NCBI GenBank assembly: GCA_964019655.1
Contig: CAXHTR010000001.1
Span: 1,116,001 to 1,180,000 of the forward strand
DNA: 64,000 bases
Direction: 5' to 3'
From: Perkinsela sp. pyNocScin1
Taxonomy: Eukaryota > Euglenozoa > Kinetoplastea > Prokinetoplastida > Perkinselidae
This document shows, piece after piece, positions 1 to 7,824 of this stretch (its first letter is position 1; every line of letters begins with the position of its first letter). The position numbers were made by a program, and so were the translations under genes. The notes below the pieces were generated by a model. The model made no database searches, was not told where the DNA came from, and worked only from the letters and a program-made list of their open reading frames with translations.

Positions 1-56
1 TGCTGACAAAGGTCAGAAGCCATAATCAATATCAGCTTTCTTCATTGCACCAGAGC

Positions 57-785
57 ATGCTTAGTATTTTTGATGACGAAGATGCCGAAAAGGTACTTCG
101 ATCTGTTCTGGTGGAGCTACTTATCGACGAACCCGGGCAGTATTCCCGAAGATCCTGCTGGTTAGCCTTTGCCCCGCAAACACGCATTCCACGTACGTAT
201 AAAAGATTTCGAGGCCTTGTTCTACAAAAAATCACCCAAGGCGCCGAAAATGGCAGTAATGACTTAATCAAAGTGATCACCAGTAAAATAGATCTAGCAG
301 CGTACTTATCCCAGGTTTCACACGATAGGGAAGAACAACGGGTAAATTCTGTGAATGAGCCTTCACATGAAACTTGCGATGAGAAGCAAATGCGGTCAGA
401 AGGACTACCATGCTCGCCACTGGGAGTGATTAGAGATCGCTTTATAGGAATCTCAATCTCGAGTGACTCGTGCATCCGCAATGGATGCCTTCAAGCTACG
501 CTGCTATCGAGCACAGAGTTGAAAAATCTGTTTCTTCAGCTGCAAGTGGATTCTAACCAAGCAAAGATGCTCCTATTTTCCATTGTAATTACCCACAATC
601 ATAGCACAAAGCGAAACTGCGTGGCCCCATTTCTACCAATCGTGCTGCCTCTGCAATCAAGTGAAATACAAACAAAAGTCCCAACGCTGGTCGCAATCTC
701 GAGATATGGGCTTAAGCCACAAATTTTATGCAGCCGTCTTTTGCATTCTATCACTGGAGCTGCTCGCCAGGCTATAAGCGATTAG
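57..785 (+). CDS. Hypothetical protein, possibly 5' incomplete
   Basis: An open frame of 243 codons starting at ATG 57. The same frame has no stop back to the window edge, so a longer N-terminus cannot be excluded, but a pyrimidine-rich stretch followed by AG at 52-53 just before the ATG fits a trans-splice acceptor and supports this start. The N-terminal third is acidic and helical, the middle is polar, and the last 90 residues are mixed hydrophobic (LLFSIVITHNH, LPIVLPLQ). I recognise no domain, signal peptide or membrane span. It is the first gene of a plus-strand run and ends about 100 bp before the J-protein gene. The function is unknown; that it is coding rests on its length and position. 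Confidence 0.6.
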   Translation: MLSIFDDEDAEKVLRSVLVELLIDEPGQYSRRSCWLAFAPQTRIPRTYKRFRGLVLQKITQGAENGSNDLIKVITSKIDLAAYLSQVSHDREEQRVNSVNEPSHETCDEKQMRSEGLPCSPLGVIRDRFIGISISSDSCIRNGCLQATLLSSTELKNLFLQLQVDSNQAKMLLFSIVITHNHSTKRNCVAPFLPIVLPLQSSEIQTKVPTLVAISRYGLKPQILCSRLLHSITGAARQAISD

Positions 786-887
786 CTTCCTGCTGTAAGG
801 GTAAGGCCCTTAAGAAGGCCATTTCATCACATTTTCAGAAAATAATACACATCTAGATAGTTTGAATAAAAGACTAATTTCATCACA

Positions 888-1499
888 ATGTTCCGAGCGC
901 CACGCATTGTTCGTTTTTTGTCCAATGCAGATAACCCGTATAAGATTCTTGGTGTTAAGCAAAGTGCGAGTAAGGCTGAAATCAAGAAAGCCTACAGAGC
1001 GCTGGCCGCTATTCATCACCCAGATGCTCCTGGGGGCAACAAGGATAAATTCCAGAAAATATCCTCTGCTTACGAACAAGTGAAGGATGGAATTTACATC
1101 CCGAAAAACTCTGGAGGCGGTGATGGGGGCTCCGGTGGCGACCGTTATGCTAACTTCAGGTACACCACGGCTGGGTCTCGGGGAGTTCGTAGCTATGAAA
1201 GCTTCTACAAAGAAATGCACATGCGTGGGCAAGTAAAAGAAGAGGACTTCGCAGATTTTGACAAAAGATCTCGAAGGAATTATGTAGGTGATAATCCCCG
1301 TGTACAGGCATGGTTTAGGCTAGTGCTTCTGTGGTCAAGCTTTTTCCTCATCGTAAGAATAATACTGCTGGGTGTCTTCCCGCCGGGCTCAGCGACAGTA
1401 TCCTCAGTAAAAGGAGGAGGTCACGATATGAAACCCATGCGCAAGCCTCCTCCTCCAAAGCCACTTCCCGGTATGGCCCCAATCAACCCTGTATACTAG
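888..1499 (+). CDS. Membrane-anchored J-domain (DnaJ-like) protein, probably mitochondrial
   Basis: 203 residues. A short basic N-terminus (MFRAPRIVRFLSNA) resembles a mitochondrial presequence. A J domain follows at about residues 16-68: NPYKILGV opening, helix II rich in Lys/Ala, the catalytic HPD tripeptide at about residues 44-46, then KFQKISSAYEQV of helix III. After a Gly-rich linker (about 75-88) there is one strongly hydrophobic span at about 142-166, and the C-terminus is rich in Pro/Lys/Gly (KPPPPKPLPG). J proteins stimulate Hsp70 ATPase through HPD; with one span, this protein would recruit Hsp70 to a membrane. Localisation is inferred from the N-terminus only. No Cys-rich zinc region is present, so it is a type III J protein. 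Confidence 0.85.
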   Translation: MFRAPRIVRFLSNADNPYKILGVKQSASKAEIKKAYRALAAIHHPDAPGGNKDKFQKISSAYEQVKDGIYIPKNSGGGDGGSGGDRYANFRYTTAGSRGVRSYESFYKEMHMRGQVKEEDFADFDKRSRRNYVGDNPRVQAWFRLVLLWSSFFLIVRIILLGVFPPGSATVSSVKGGGHDMKPMRKPPPPKPLPGMAPINPVY

Positions 1500-1725
1500 C
1501 AAGCTAGCCAAGTACTGCGCCGCCGCATAGCATCTAGAAATTGTGCTCGAGCGTAACCAAGACTGCGAAATGCCCACCTCTCTCCTTTTTCTAGTCATCA
1601 TTCGATGCATGAAATAATGTAGAGATTTTTGCTTAAGTCAAGGGTGCTTGTCACCGACTTTTCGCCTCATTCACGCTTAGAATTTTGATAAGTCATACGG
1701 TAAAATGCAAATATTCATAGACTGA

Positions 1726-3633
1726 ATGCAAGAATCTCTTAAATCAGCCCAGAAAATTTGCACGCAGCACATACCATCTCTTTGGACTGCTCTCAAAAAA
1801 GTTCGCAACCCTTTCAAGCTCAGGCATCGATGCTTCTACTCACCTTATGTCCTCCTTTCCGTATTTATGTTCCTCAACTTTCTCACGTATTTTGATCGAG
1901 GTCTCCTTGCGGGCGCATTGCCTCAAATACAGATTGATTCTCTGATAAATAGTCAGACTGGACCAAGTACCCATGCAGAGACACTTACGCAGCAGCAGCT
2001 CGGTGGACTGGTCAGCACGTTTATGGGAGGTTACATGGTATCTGCTCCCGTCTTCGCGTGTGCAGAATCTTTGTTGTCTTCGGCCAACATCATCCGCTTT
2101 TCCATCATGCTTTATATGCTGGGCGCGGTTTTGACATCCTTTTCATCCTCATACTCGTCTTTGCTTGCGGCGCGTGCTATGGTAGGGATAGGCCAGGGTG
2201 GATATGCGAGCTTTGTCACAACTATCATTGATGCGATCGCGCCTCTAGAATCACGGACAATGTTTCTTGGCGCGTATTTCGGAATGATTGTCATCGGTCC
2301 GGCAATAGGTATAGTTGTTGGAGGCTCAACAAGCCCGAACGATATTGATCTACACGATCCGTTGGACACAAGTAAATTCAGCCACGATACTACCCTGCCG
2401 GAGGCCGCACTGAATCTCTCGCAGACAGGCTCCACATATGCCCCGTGGCGAATCCCGTTTCTACTCGAAGCTATCGCCATGATGCCAATTTTCGCTTTTA
2501 TGTTGCTTTACTCAGATCGAAGACAAAAGAAGAATTTGCGCCGCCGCAAGCAGTCTTACATTGACTCCCTCGATAAAGAGTCAACTGACATTATCTCGCA
2601 CAACTTGACCCCAAAGCGAAAAAAGATACTTGAAAGCTTTTCAAGGGATTTAGATAGCGAGGCGTCCGAAAAAGATGTACCAAGAATGAAAGACTCGATC
2701 CTCGAGCTTCTCCGGTGCAAGCAATTCCTTCTCACTACTATCGGGTACTGTGGACTGACATTTGTGTTCGGTGCTCTTTCGGTTTACGTTTTGCCCTTCC
2801 TCTCCTCGCATCCACTTTACCCATTGAAGTCATCGACCGCATCAGTGTACCTGGGGAGCGTTACAGTTTTGACTGGTATGATAGGCACTGCCACTGGCAG
2901 TTTTATTCTCGATCGAGTTCTTGGTGGAAGTGAGGGCAAGCATGGCCTCGCACGATGTCATTTGTTAAATTCCATATGCGTTCTGCTCGCATTTCCATGT
3001 GGACTTTGCGCATTCTTTGTCGCAAAAAGCTATAAATCCTTCTTTGCATTCCTGGCGCTCGCAGAATTCTTCGTATTTATGGCAACAGCGCCTATCAACG
3101 CTGCGACACTCTCATCAGCTCCGGCAATGAATGTTCGCACGCTTGCGGTGTCGCTTTCAATTTTCTTTATTCACTGCTTCGGAGACTTCCCATCACCAAT
3201 AGTTGTCGGAGGTCTTATTGATCGCATGACCTATAAGCACACTGTCTGTAGCGCGTACACTAGCCTTCCAGGAGAAGACAGCTCAGAGCTCTCTTCATTT
3301 GACCCATTTTCTAGGAAGGGGCGATGCGAGGCAACTAGCGGAGTCACTTACCAGTGCCGCTGGCTTCCTTCAAAGTATACATCGGATGGAACACCATCTC
3401 AGGCAGAGATTCAGTTTTACCGCGAGAACACTGGACAGTGCATCAATGTTTATTCTATTCGAAACTCACTTGTTCTAGTGACGATGTTGTGGCTGCTGTC
3501 AATATTAGTGTGGGTGATCGCGTTTGTGCTTGTCGCCAAGGAAATCAAGAACCAGCGTGTTTTCTCAGATACCATTACGCAGGAGCCGCTGATACAGGAA
3601 GACATTGCGGACTCAGAGGAGAAAAGCGTATAG
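1726..3633 (+). CDS. Major facilitator superfamily transporter, spinster-like
   Basis: 635 residues with about twelve hydrophobic spans. The first span carries NFLTYFDRGLLAGALPQIQ, close to the NxxxxxDRxxxAGxLPxI signature of spinster-type (Spns) MFS carriers; it is followed by an LGGLVSTFMGGYM loop region and the MVGIGQGGYASF glycine motif of helix 5. A charged cytoplasmic loop of about 90 residues (around residues 265-330) separates the two six-helix halves. An acidic tail (EPLIQEDIADSEE) ends the protein. Spinster proteins move sphingolipid or lysolipid-type substrates or sugars at lysosomal or other membranes; the substrate here is unknown. The start is the first ATG, about 225 bp after the J-protein stop. 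A Cys-rich extracytoplasmic loop near residues 505-550 is longer than usual. Confidence 0.85.
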   Translation: MQESLKSAQKICTQHIPSLWTALKKVRNPFKLRHRCFYSPYVLLSVFMFLNFLTYFDRGLLAGALPQIQIDSLINSQTGPSTHAETLTQQQLGGLVSTFMGGYMVSAPVFACAESLLSSANIIRFSIMLYMLGAVLTSFSSSYSSLLAARAMVGIGQGGYASFVTTIIDAIAPLESRTMFLGAYFGMIVIGPAIGIVVGGSTSPNDIDLHDPLDTSKFSHDTTLPEAALNLSQTGSTYAPWRIPFLLEAIAMMPIFAFMLLYSDRRQKKNLRRRKQSYIDSLDKESTDIISHNLTPKRKKILESFSRDLDSEASEKDVPRMKDSILELLRCKQFLLTTIGYCGLTFVFGALSVYVLPFLSSHPLYPLKSSTASVYLGSVTVLTGMIGTATGSFILDRVLGGSEGKHGLARCHLLNSICVLLAFPCGLCAFFVAKSYKSFFAFLALAEFFVFMATAPINAATLSSAPAMNVRTLAVSLSIFFIHCFGDFPSPIVVGGLIDRMTYKHTVCSAYTSLPGEDSSELSSFDPFSRKGRCEATSGVTYQCRWLPSKYTSDGTPSQAEIQFYRENTGQCINVYSIRNSLVLVTMLWLLSILVWVIAFVLVAKEIKNQRVFSDTITQEPLIQEDIADSEEKSV

Positions 3634-3716
3634 AGTTAGTACCGTCTTGATCCTCTTTCAAGATTTTGATATTTGCTATTTATGCATCATTTACTTATCT
3701 TTCAAGCCTTGTAGTA

Positions 3717-5192
3717 ATGCAGCAGGATGATCGGTCAGAAGATTCATTTAATCTGCATGAGCTAAAAATTTCGTCGGATAGCACCTCACTAGACGCGCCT
3801 GATCGTCAAAAGCTCATGAAATTATGGGAAAAGCAGCGATCGACATTTGCACACCAATCTCCTGCTGAAGTTATTGGCCTATCAAGCCTTGACATGCCAT
3901 TTCAAATGCACACGAGCGATGAGAAGCATAGATTTTGGTCAACGCAGCCAGTACCTCAGCAGCTTCATAATCTTATGGAGAGAGAGCCCAAAAAAAAATC
4001 TGTCAATAACTCTGAGAGCTCTAAGCCTATAGGCCCAATTGAAAAGCGAGAGGCCTGCAGTGCGGAAATTTCTCAAGTATCAATTAGACTGGAAAACACG
4101 ATGCTTGAGTGGGTCGATCTCAATATTGATGATCAGAGCACATCTGGAGGATCCGGAGCACTGTCTCGAATCTACGATCTTTTGAAAGATCACTACGTTG
4201 AGAATTTTGAGAGCACGTTCCGTTTTCATTATTCCCAGGATTTTCTCCGCTGGGCACTTCTGCCACCTGATCGAGAGCCTTCATGGTATCTTGGGATTCA
4301 GGAGCAGGACTCGAATCGTCTCATAGCATTCATAAGTGCCATACCCCGATCTATGCGAATTGGTGATAAGCTCCTATCAGCGCCGAAGTGCATCGCAGAA
4401 ATAAATTTTCTATGTATTCATAAAGAGTATAGAAAGCAGCGGCTTGCCGAAGTCATGATTCAAGAAATAACTCGCCGAGTCAACCTCAAGGGCGTGTTCC
4501 ACGCACTTTACACCTCTGGCAGCATCGTCCCAACGCCCTTTGCCCGAGCTCAGTATTTCCATCGAACCCTTAATGCTGATAGGCTACTTCAACTCGGCTT
4601 TACCGAGGTCCCCCCTTCATACAAAAAGTTTAAAGACCCACGTGGCATGTTTCGTAGATACTTTGCGCTGCCAGAGCATGATAGTCGTTGTCCTAAGTAT
4701 CGTCCAATGCGCGAGTGTGATGTACCCTCTGTTCGCCGACTTCTCAACTTGTATGCATCTGAGCATTATGCGATTACGCCCCTGTGGGAAACTGATGAGA
4801 TTACTTCCCACTGGGTCCTCCCCCGTGACGAAGTTATTTACAGCTATGTTATAGAAGACCCCCGTAAAAAAACCAATGAAATCACCGATTTTTTCAGCTT
4901 CTATTTACTCCCATCGACTGTGCTGGACAAGTCAGCAGAAAAGATAAATGCGGCTTACTGCTTTTACTTTGCATCTTCAAAGCCGCGCGCCGCCGAGCTG
5001 TTGCGATGTGCGATGATCTGTGCAAACAATCTCAAGTTTGATGTATTCAACGCATTGAATATTCTAGAGATCAGCTCGGATGCTCTCCTCGATTTGAAGT
5101 TCAACGAAGGAGACGGTTTTCTGAACTACTATCTCTTCAATTATAACTTTCCAGTCATACCATCGACACTAGTTGGTGCAATCATGCTCTGA
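3717..5192 (+). CDS. NMT: Glycylpeptide N-myristoyltransferase (NMT)
   Basis: 491 residues. NMT transfers myristate from myristoyl-CoA to N-terminal glycine of target proteins, mostly on cytosolic ribosomes. Both family signatures are visible: EINFLCIHKEYRKQRLAEVM (first) and KFNEGDGFLNYYLFNYNF near the C-terminus (second), with ITRRVNLKGVFHALYTSG following the first. The protein ends in a hydrophobic residue after AIM, as expected because the C-terminal carboxylate is the catalytic base. About 130 N-terminal residues are polar and probably disordered, a ribosome-targeting tail in other eukaryotes. The frame is open further upstream, but the pyrimidine tract ending in GTAG two bases before ATG 3717 sets the start. 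A likely client, the MGCFCSK protein encoded at 21890-19023, lies in the same window. Confidence 0.95.
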   Translation: MQQDDRSEDSFNLHELKISSDSTSLDAPDRQKLMKLWEKQRSTFAHQSPAEVIGLSSLDMPFQMHTSDEKHRFWSTQPVPQQLHNLMEREPKKKSVNNSESSKPIGPIEKREACSAEISQVSIRLENTMLEWVDLNIDDQSTSGGSGALSRIYDLLKDHYVENFESTFRFHYSQDFLRWALLPPDREPSWYLGIQEQDSNRLIAFISAIPRSMRIGDKLLSAPKCIAEINFLCIHKEYRKQRLAEVMIQEITRRVNLKGVFHALYTSGSIVPTPFARAQYFHRTLNADRLLQLGFTEVPPSYKKFKDPRGMFRRYFALPEHDSRCPKYRPMRECDVPSVRRLLNLYASEHYAITPLWETDEITSHWVLPRDEVIYSYVIEDPRKKTNEITDFFSFYLLPSTVLDKSAEKINAAYCFYFASSKPRAAELLRCAMICANNLKFDVFNALNILEISSDALLDLKFNEGDGFLNYYLFNYNFPVIPSTLVGAIML

Positions 5193-5270
5193 GCCTTTTG
5201 TGATTGAAAGCCAGAAGGTAAGCATATGAAATACCGTTGCATATACTTTTGCTCAGGTTAACAATACTCA

Positions 5271-5621
5271 ATGCCCACGTTGACCGTTGAATTTGCTGGA
5301 GGGCTCGAATCTTACTTCCATAACAAATCCCAGATCGTTTTCACGACAAAACCCATCGAGACCAATAAATGTGCCCATCTTGTCGAACAATTGCCACAAA
5401 CAATGCGTGAGCTCATATTGGTGCTCAAGAACAATTTCCTCAGCGTGAAAGAAGACCTTTTCCTAGAACCCGTAAATGACACAGCTAGCCTCTCTTTCAC
5501 AATCCGCCCTGGCATTCTCACCCTTGTCGATGATGTCGATTGGGAAATTCTTGGAACAATAAACGCTGAACTTGATGACGCCAAAAGAGTTACCTTTATA
5601 TCTACCCTTCATGGGGGATAA
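5271..5621 (+). CDS. URM1: Ubiquitin-related modifier URM1
   Basis: 116 residues ending in LHGG, the diglycine tail that is thiocarboxylated so the protein can serve as sulfur carrier for 2-thiolation of tRNA wobble uridine and as a protein modifier. The beta-grasp pattern fits URM1: TVEFAGGLESYF at the N-terminus, VKEDLFLE in the centre, then IRPGILTLVDDVDWEILG, which matches the family's RPGILVLINDxDWELxG block. The start is ATG 5271, eight bases after an AG-containing stretch. The gene is followed only 76 bp later by the uL4 start, and the uL4 reading frame overlaps the end of this gene (see the leader note). Confidence 0.95.
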   Translation: MPTLTVEFAGGLESYFHNKSQIVFTTKPIETNKCAHLVEQLPQTMRELILVLKNNFLSVKEDLFLEPVNDTASLSFTIRPGILTLVDDVDWEILGTINAELDDAKRVTFISTLHGG

Positions 5622-5697
5622 TGTGTATATGCTTCTTTGCATAACTTTGCGATTTTTACATCACGACTTATTCGTATTAAATTCTTTTCCTTTCACC

Positions 5698-6813
5698 ATG
5701 AGCAGCCGACCAACGGTCAACGTATTCAGCTGCACCGAGAAAAAAATCGTTGCAACTGCTGAAGTGCCAGCTGTTTTTACCGTGCCAGTCCGCAACGACC
5801 TCGTCCAGTACGTTCACACGAACATCCGCAAGAATGCTCGCCAGGCGTACGCCGTCACACGCCGCCAGGGACACCGCACCACTGCTGAGAGCTGGGGTAC
5901 CGGACGCGCTGTTGCCCGTATCCCCCGTGTGTCCGGTGGTGGCACGAACCGCAGCGGACAGGGTGCCTACGGAAACATGTGCCGTGGTGGACACATGTAC
6001 GCTGGAACGAAGATCTTCCGTCGCTGGCACCGCCACATCAACAAGAAGCAGCGCCGCCTCGCCATCTGCTCTGCCATCGCCGCCTCTGCCGTCCCGTCGC
6101 TTGTTCTCTCCCGCGGCCACCGCATCGAGGGTATCCCGGAGATCCCATTTGTCGTCGATGACGCACTTTGCGATCTGAAGAAGACCAAGGACGCCGTCGC
6201 TCTCCTAAAGCTCGTCAACGCGCACAGCGATGTCGAGAAGGTTGCAGCCAGCCGACACGTCCGCCCAACCAAGGGTAAGTGGAGAAACCGCCGCTACGTC
6301 TGCCGCAAAGGACCGCTCATTGTCACCGACTCTGTCGACTGCTCCGCCCGCCGCGCCTTCGCGAATATCAAGGGTGTCGAGGTTGCCAACGTCAACTCAC
6401 TTAACCTCCTCCAGCTTGCCCCAGGCGGCCACCTCGGACGATTCATCATTTGGACCAAGGGCGCCTTCGAGAAGCTCAACGCTATCTACGGAACGTACGA
6501 CACCGAGAGCACCGTCAAGAAGGGCTGGAACCTGCCAGCGCCGCTTGTGCGAACCACTGATATGACGCGCCTCATCAACTCCGACGAAATCCAGAAGTCT
6601 CTCCGACCGAAGAAGAAGGCTTTCCGCCTCCCTCGCCGCCGTGTCAACCCACTCCGTAACCGCGCTGTCATGAAGCGCCTCAGCCCGTACTACCTTGCTG
6701 CACGCAAGAACCAGATCGCGTCTGATGCCTCTCGCGCTAAATCCGGAGTCAACCGCCACAAGCGAAGACGTGAAGCCGAGGCTCGCGCTGCCAAGCAAGT
6801 CAAGACTAATTAA
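5698..6813 (+). CDS. RPL4: 60S ribosomal protein L4 (uL4)
   Basis: 371 residues, the usual length for protist uL4. The N-terminus RPTVNVFSC and the very conserved block WGTGRAVARIPRVSGGGT, followed by SGQGAYGNMCRGGHM, lie in the extended loop that lines the peptide exit tunnel. Further blocks RWHRHINKKQRR, AIAASAVPSLVLSRGHRI and KGKWRNRRYVCRKGPLIV are typical. The C-terminus is Lys/Arg-rich. Codons are mostly C- or G-ending, unlike most neighbours, as expected for a highly expressed gene. ATG 5698 matches the family start, but the frame stays open upstream with in-frame ATGs at 5575, 5611 and 5629, and no AG dinucleotide lies between 5588 and this ATG. Confidence 0.97.
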   Translation: MSSRPTVNVFSCTEKKIVATAEVPAVFTVPVRNDLVQYVHTNIRKNARQAYAVTRRQGHRTTAESWGTGRAVARIPRVSGGGTNRSGQGAYGNMCRGGHMYAGTKIFRRWHRHINKKQRRLAICSAIAASAVPSLVLSRGHRIEGIPEIPFVVDDALCDLKKTKDAVALLKLVNAHSDVEKVAASRHVRPTKGKWRNRRYVCRKGPLIVTDSVDCSARRAFANIKGVEVANVNSLNLLQLAPGGHLGRFIIWTKGAFEKLNAIYGTYDTESTVKKGWNLPAPLVRTTDMTRLINSDEIQKSLRPKKKAFRLPRRRVNPLRNRAVMKRLSPYYLAARKNQIASDASRAKSGVNRHKRRREAEARAAKQVKTN

Positions 6814-6936
6814 GCTGTGAGAGTAAGCATATACAGATTATTCGATTAGATAGCTAGAGTGAATATTCATTTTTGACCTTTGCATCTGTACCTTTTTCCA
6901 GTGGCTAAGGCCCATTTTTGTGAATTTTCGCCTCAA

Positions 6937-7701
6937 ATGAAGCATTTTTGTACTCTTAGCCGCCGCATCACTGCGAGGATTAGCCCGATTCAGTACCAGC
7001 CACTCCACCATGTGCAACCAACAGCTCTGATAGGCTTGAGTGCATGCTACGTGCCCCTGATGCGACCACTGAGCAGTAAGCGAAAGCGGGCCAAGCCTTT
7101 GAGAAAGCCAGTATCACATAAGAAGTCAATCGCAATGCGCGCGGTAGCGGCGCGAAAGATAGCCACCATCAAAAAGAAGAAAGCTGAGCGCTTGGTTATG
7201 AAAAGCATCAAGCAAAAGATGGCTGAGAGTGCAAAAAAAGTTGCGGCACGACGCAAGCCCGATAGAATCACCAAGGCAGTCGTTCTTGTTCCCATGCCTC
7301 GACGACCAAAGAAGTCCAAACGAAAAGCCGCGCCAGCAAAAAAGGTCACTAGAAAATCCAAAAATAAGAAAGCAGTGAACCGCAAGGGCTCATCGAAACG
7401 GAAGCCTACACGGTCAAAAAAGCCAGCGCCGGTGCGCAAAGCTACGCCAAGGCGTGTTAAAGCCACAGCTGCGGCAGCTCCGGTGACAGCCGACCGTACT
7501 GTAGCTCTCGTGAAAGCCGAACCTGTCGAGAGTCCAGTAAAGACAGAGTCCGAAAAATTGTCCATTATTCCGGAAAAGTGTGGTGCATGCTGTATCCGCA
7601 TCAATGAGCTTATGAAAAAGTACAAACGTCAACTTATTGGGGCATCAGTTTTTTCTGCAGGCGTGGTTTTCGCGTATTTTGATCTCCCGTGGATCCGATA
7701 G
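6937..7701 (+). CDS. Lys/Arg-rich protein with mitochondrial-type N-terminus and C-terminal hydrophobic segment
   Basis: 254 residues. The first ~18 residues (MKHFCTLSRRITARISP) look like an amphipathic mitochondrial presequence. From about residue 45 to 180 the chain is almost entirely Lys, Arg, Ala, Pro, Ser and Thr (KKSKRKAAPAKKVTRKSKNK), as in histone H1 C-terminal tails and the small basic kinetoplast-associated DNA proteins. Then come an acidic stretch (VKAEPVESPVKTESE), a Cys cluster (EKCGACCIRI) and a hydrophobic segment near the end (QLIGASVFSAGVVFAYF). Binding to DNA or RNA in the mitochondrion, tethered to a membrane, is inference from composition. ATG 6937 follows CCAG and TAAG; the frame is open upstream only without an ATG. 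Confidence 0.75.
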   Translation: MKHFCTLSRRITARISPIQYQPLHHVQPTALIGLSACYVPLMRPLSSKRKRAKPLRKPVSHKKSIAMRAVAARKIATIKKKKAERLVMKSIKQKMAESAKKVAARRKPDRITKAVVLVPMPRRPKKSKRKAAPAKKVTRKSKNKKAVNRKGSSKRKPTRSKKPAPVRKATPRRVKATAAAAPVTADRTVALVKAEPVESPVKTESEKLSIIPEKCGACCIRINELMKKYKRQLIGASVFSAGVVFAYFDLPWIR

Positions 7702-7824
7702 AGCAAATATCATGCTTCTCAAGCAGTGAAGAGACCATGAGCCATAGAGCGAATGCGTCGCTTGCACTGACGACTCGTAAGTATTATATTTGATGAATCG
7801 GTATTCTATACAAATGCTGCTTTG

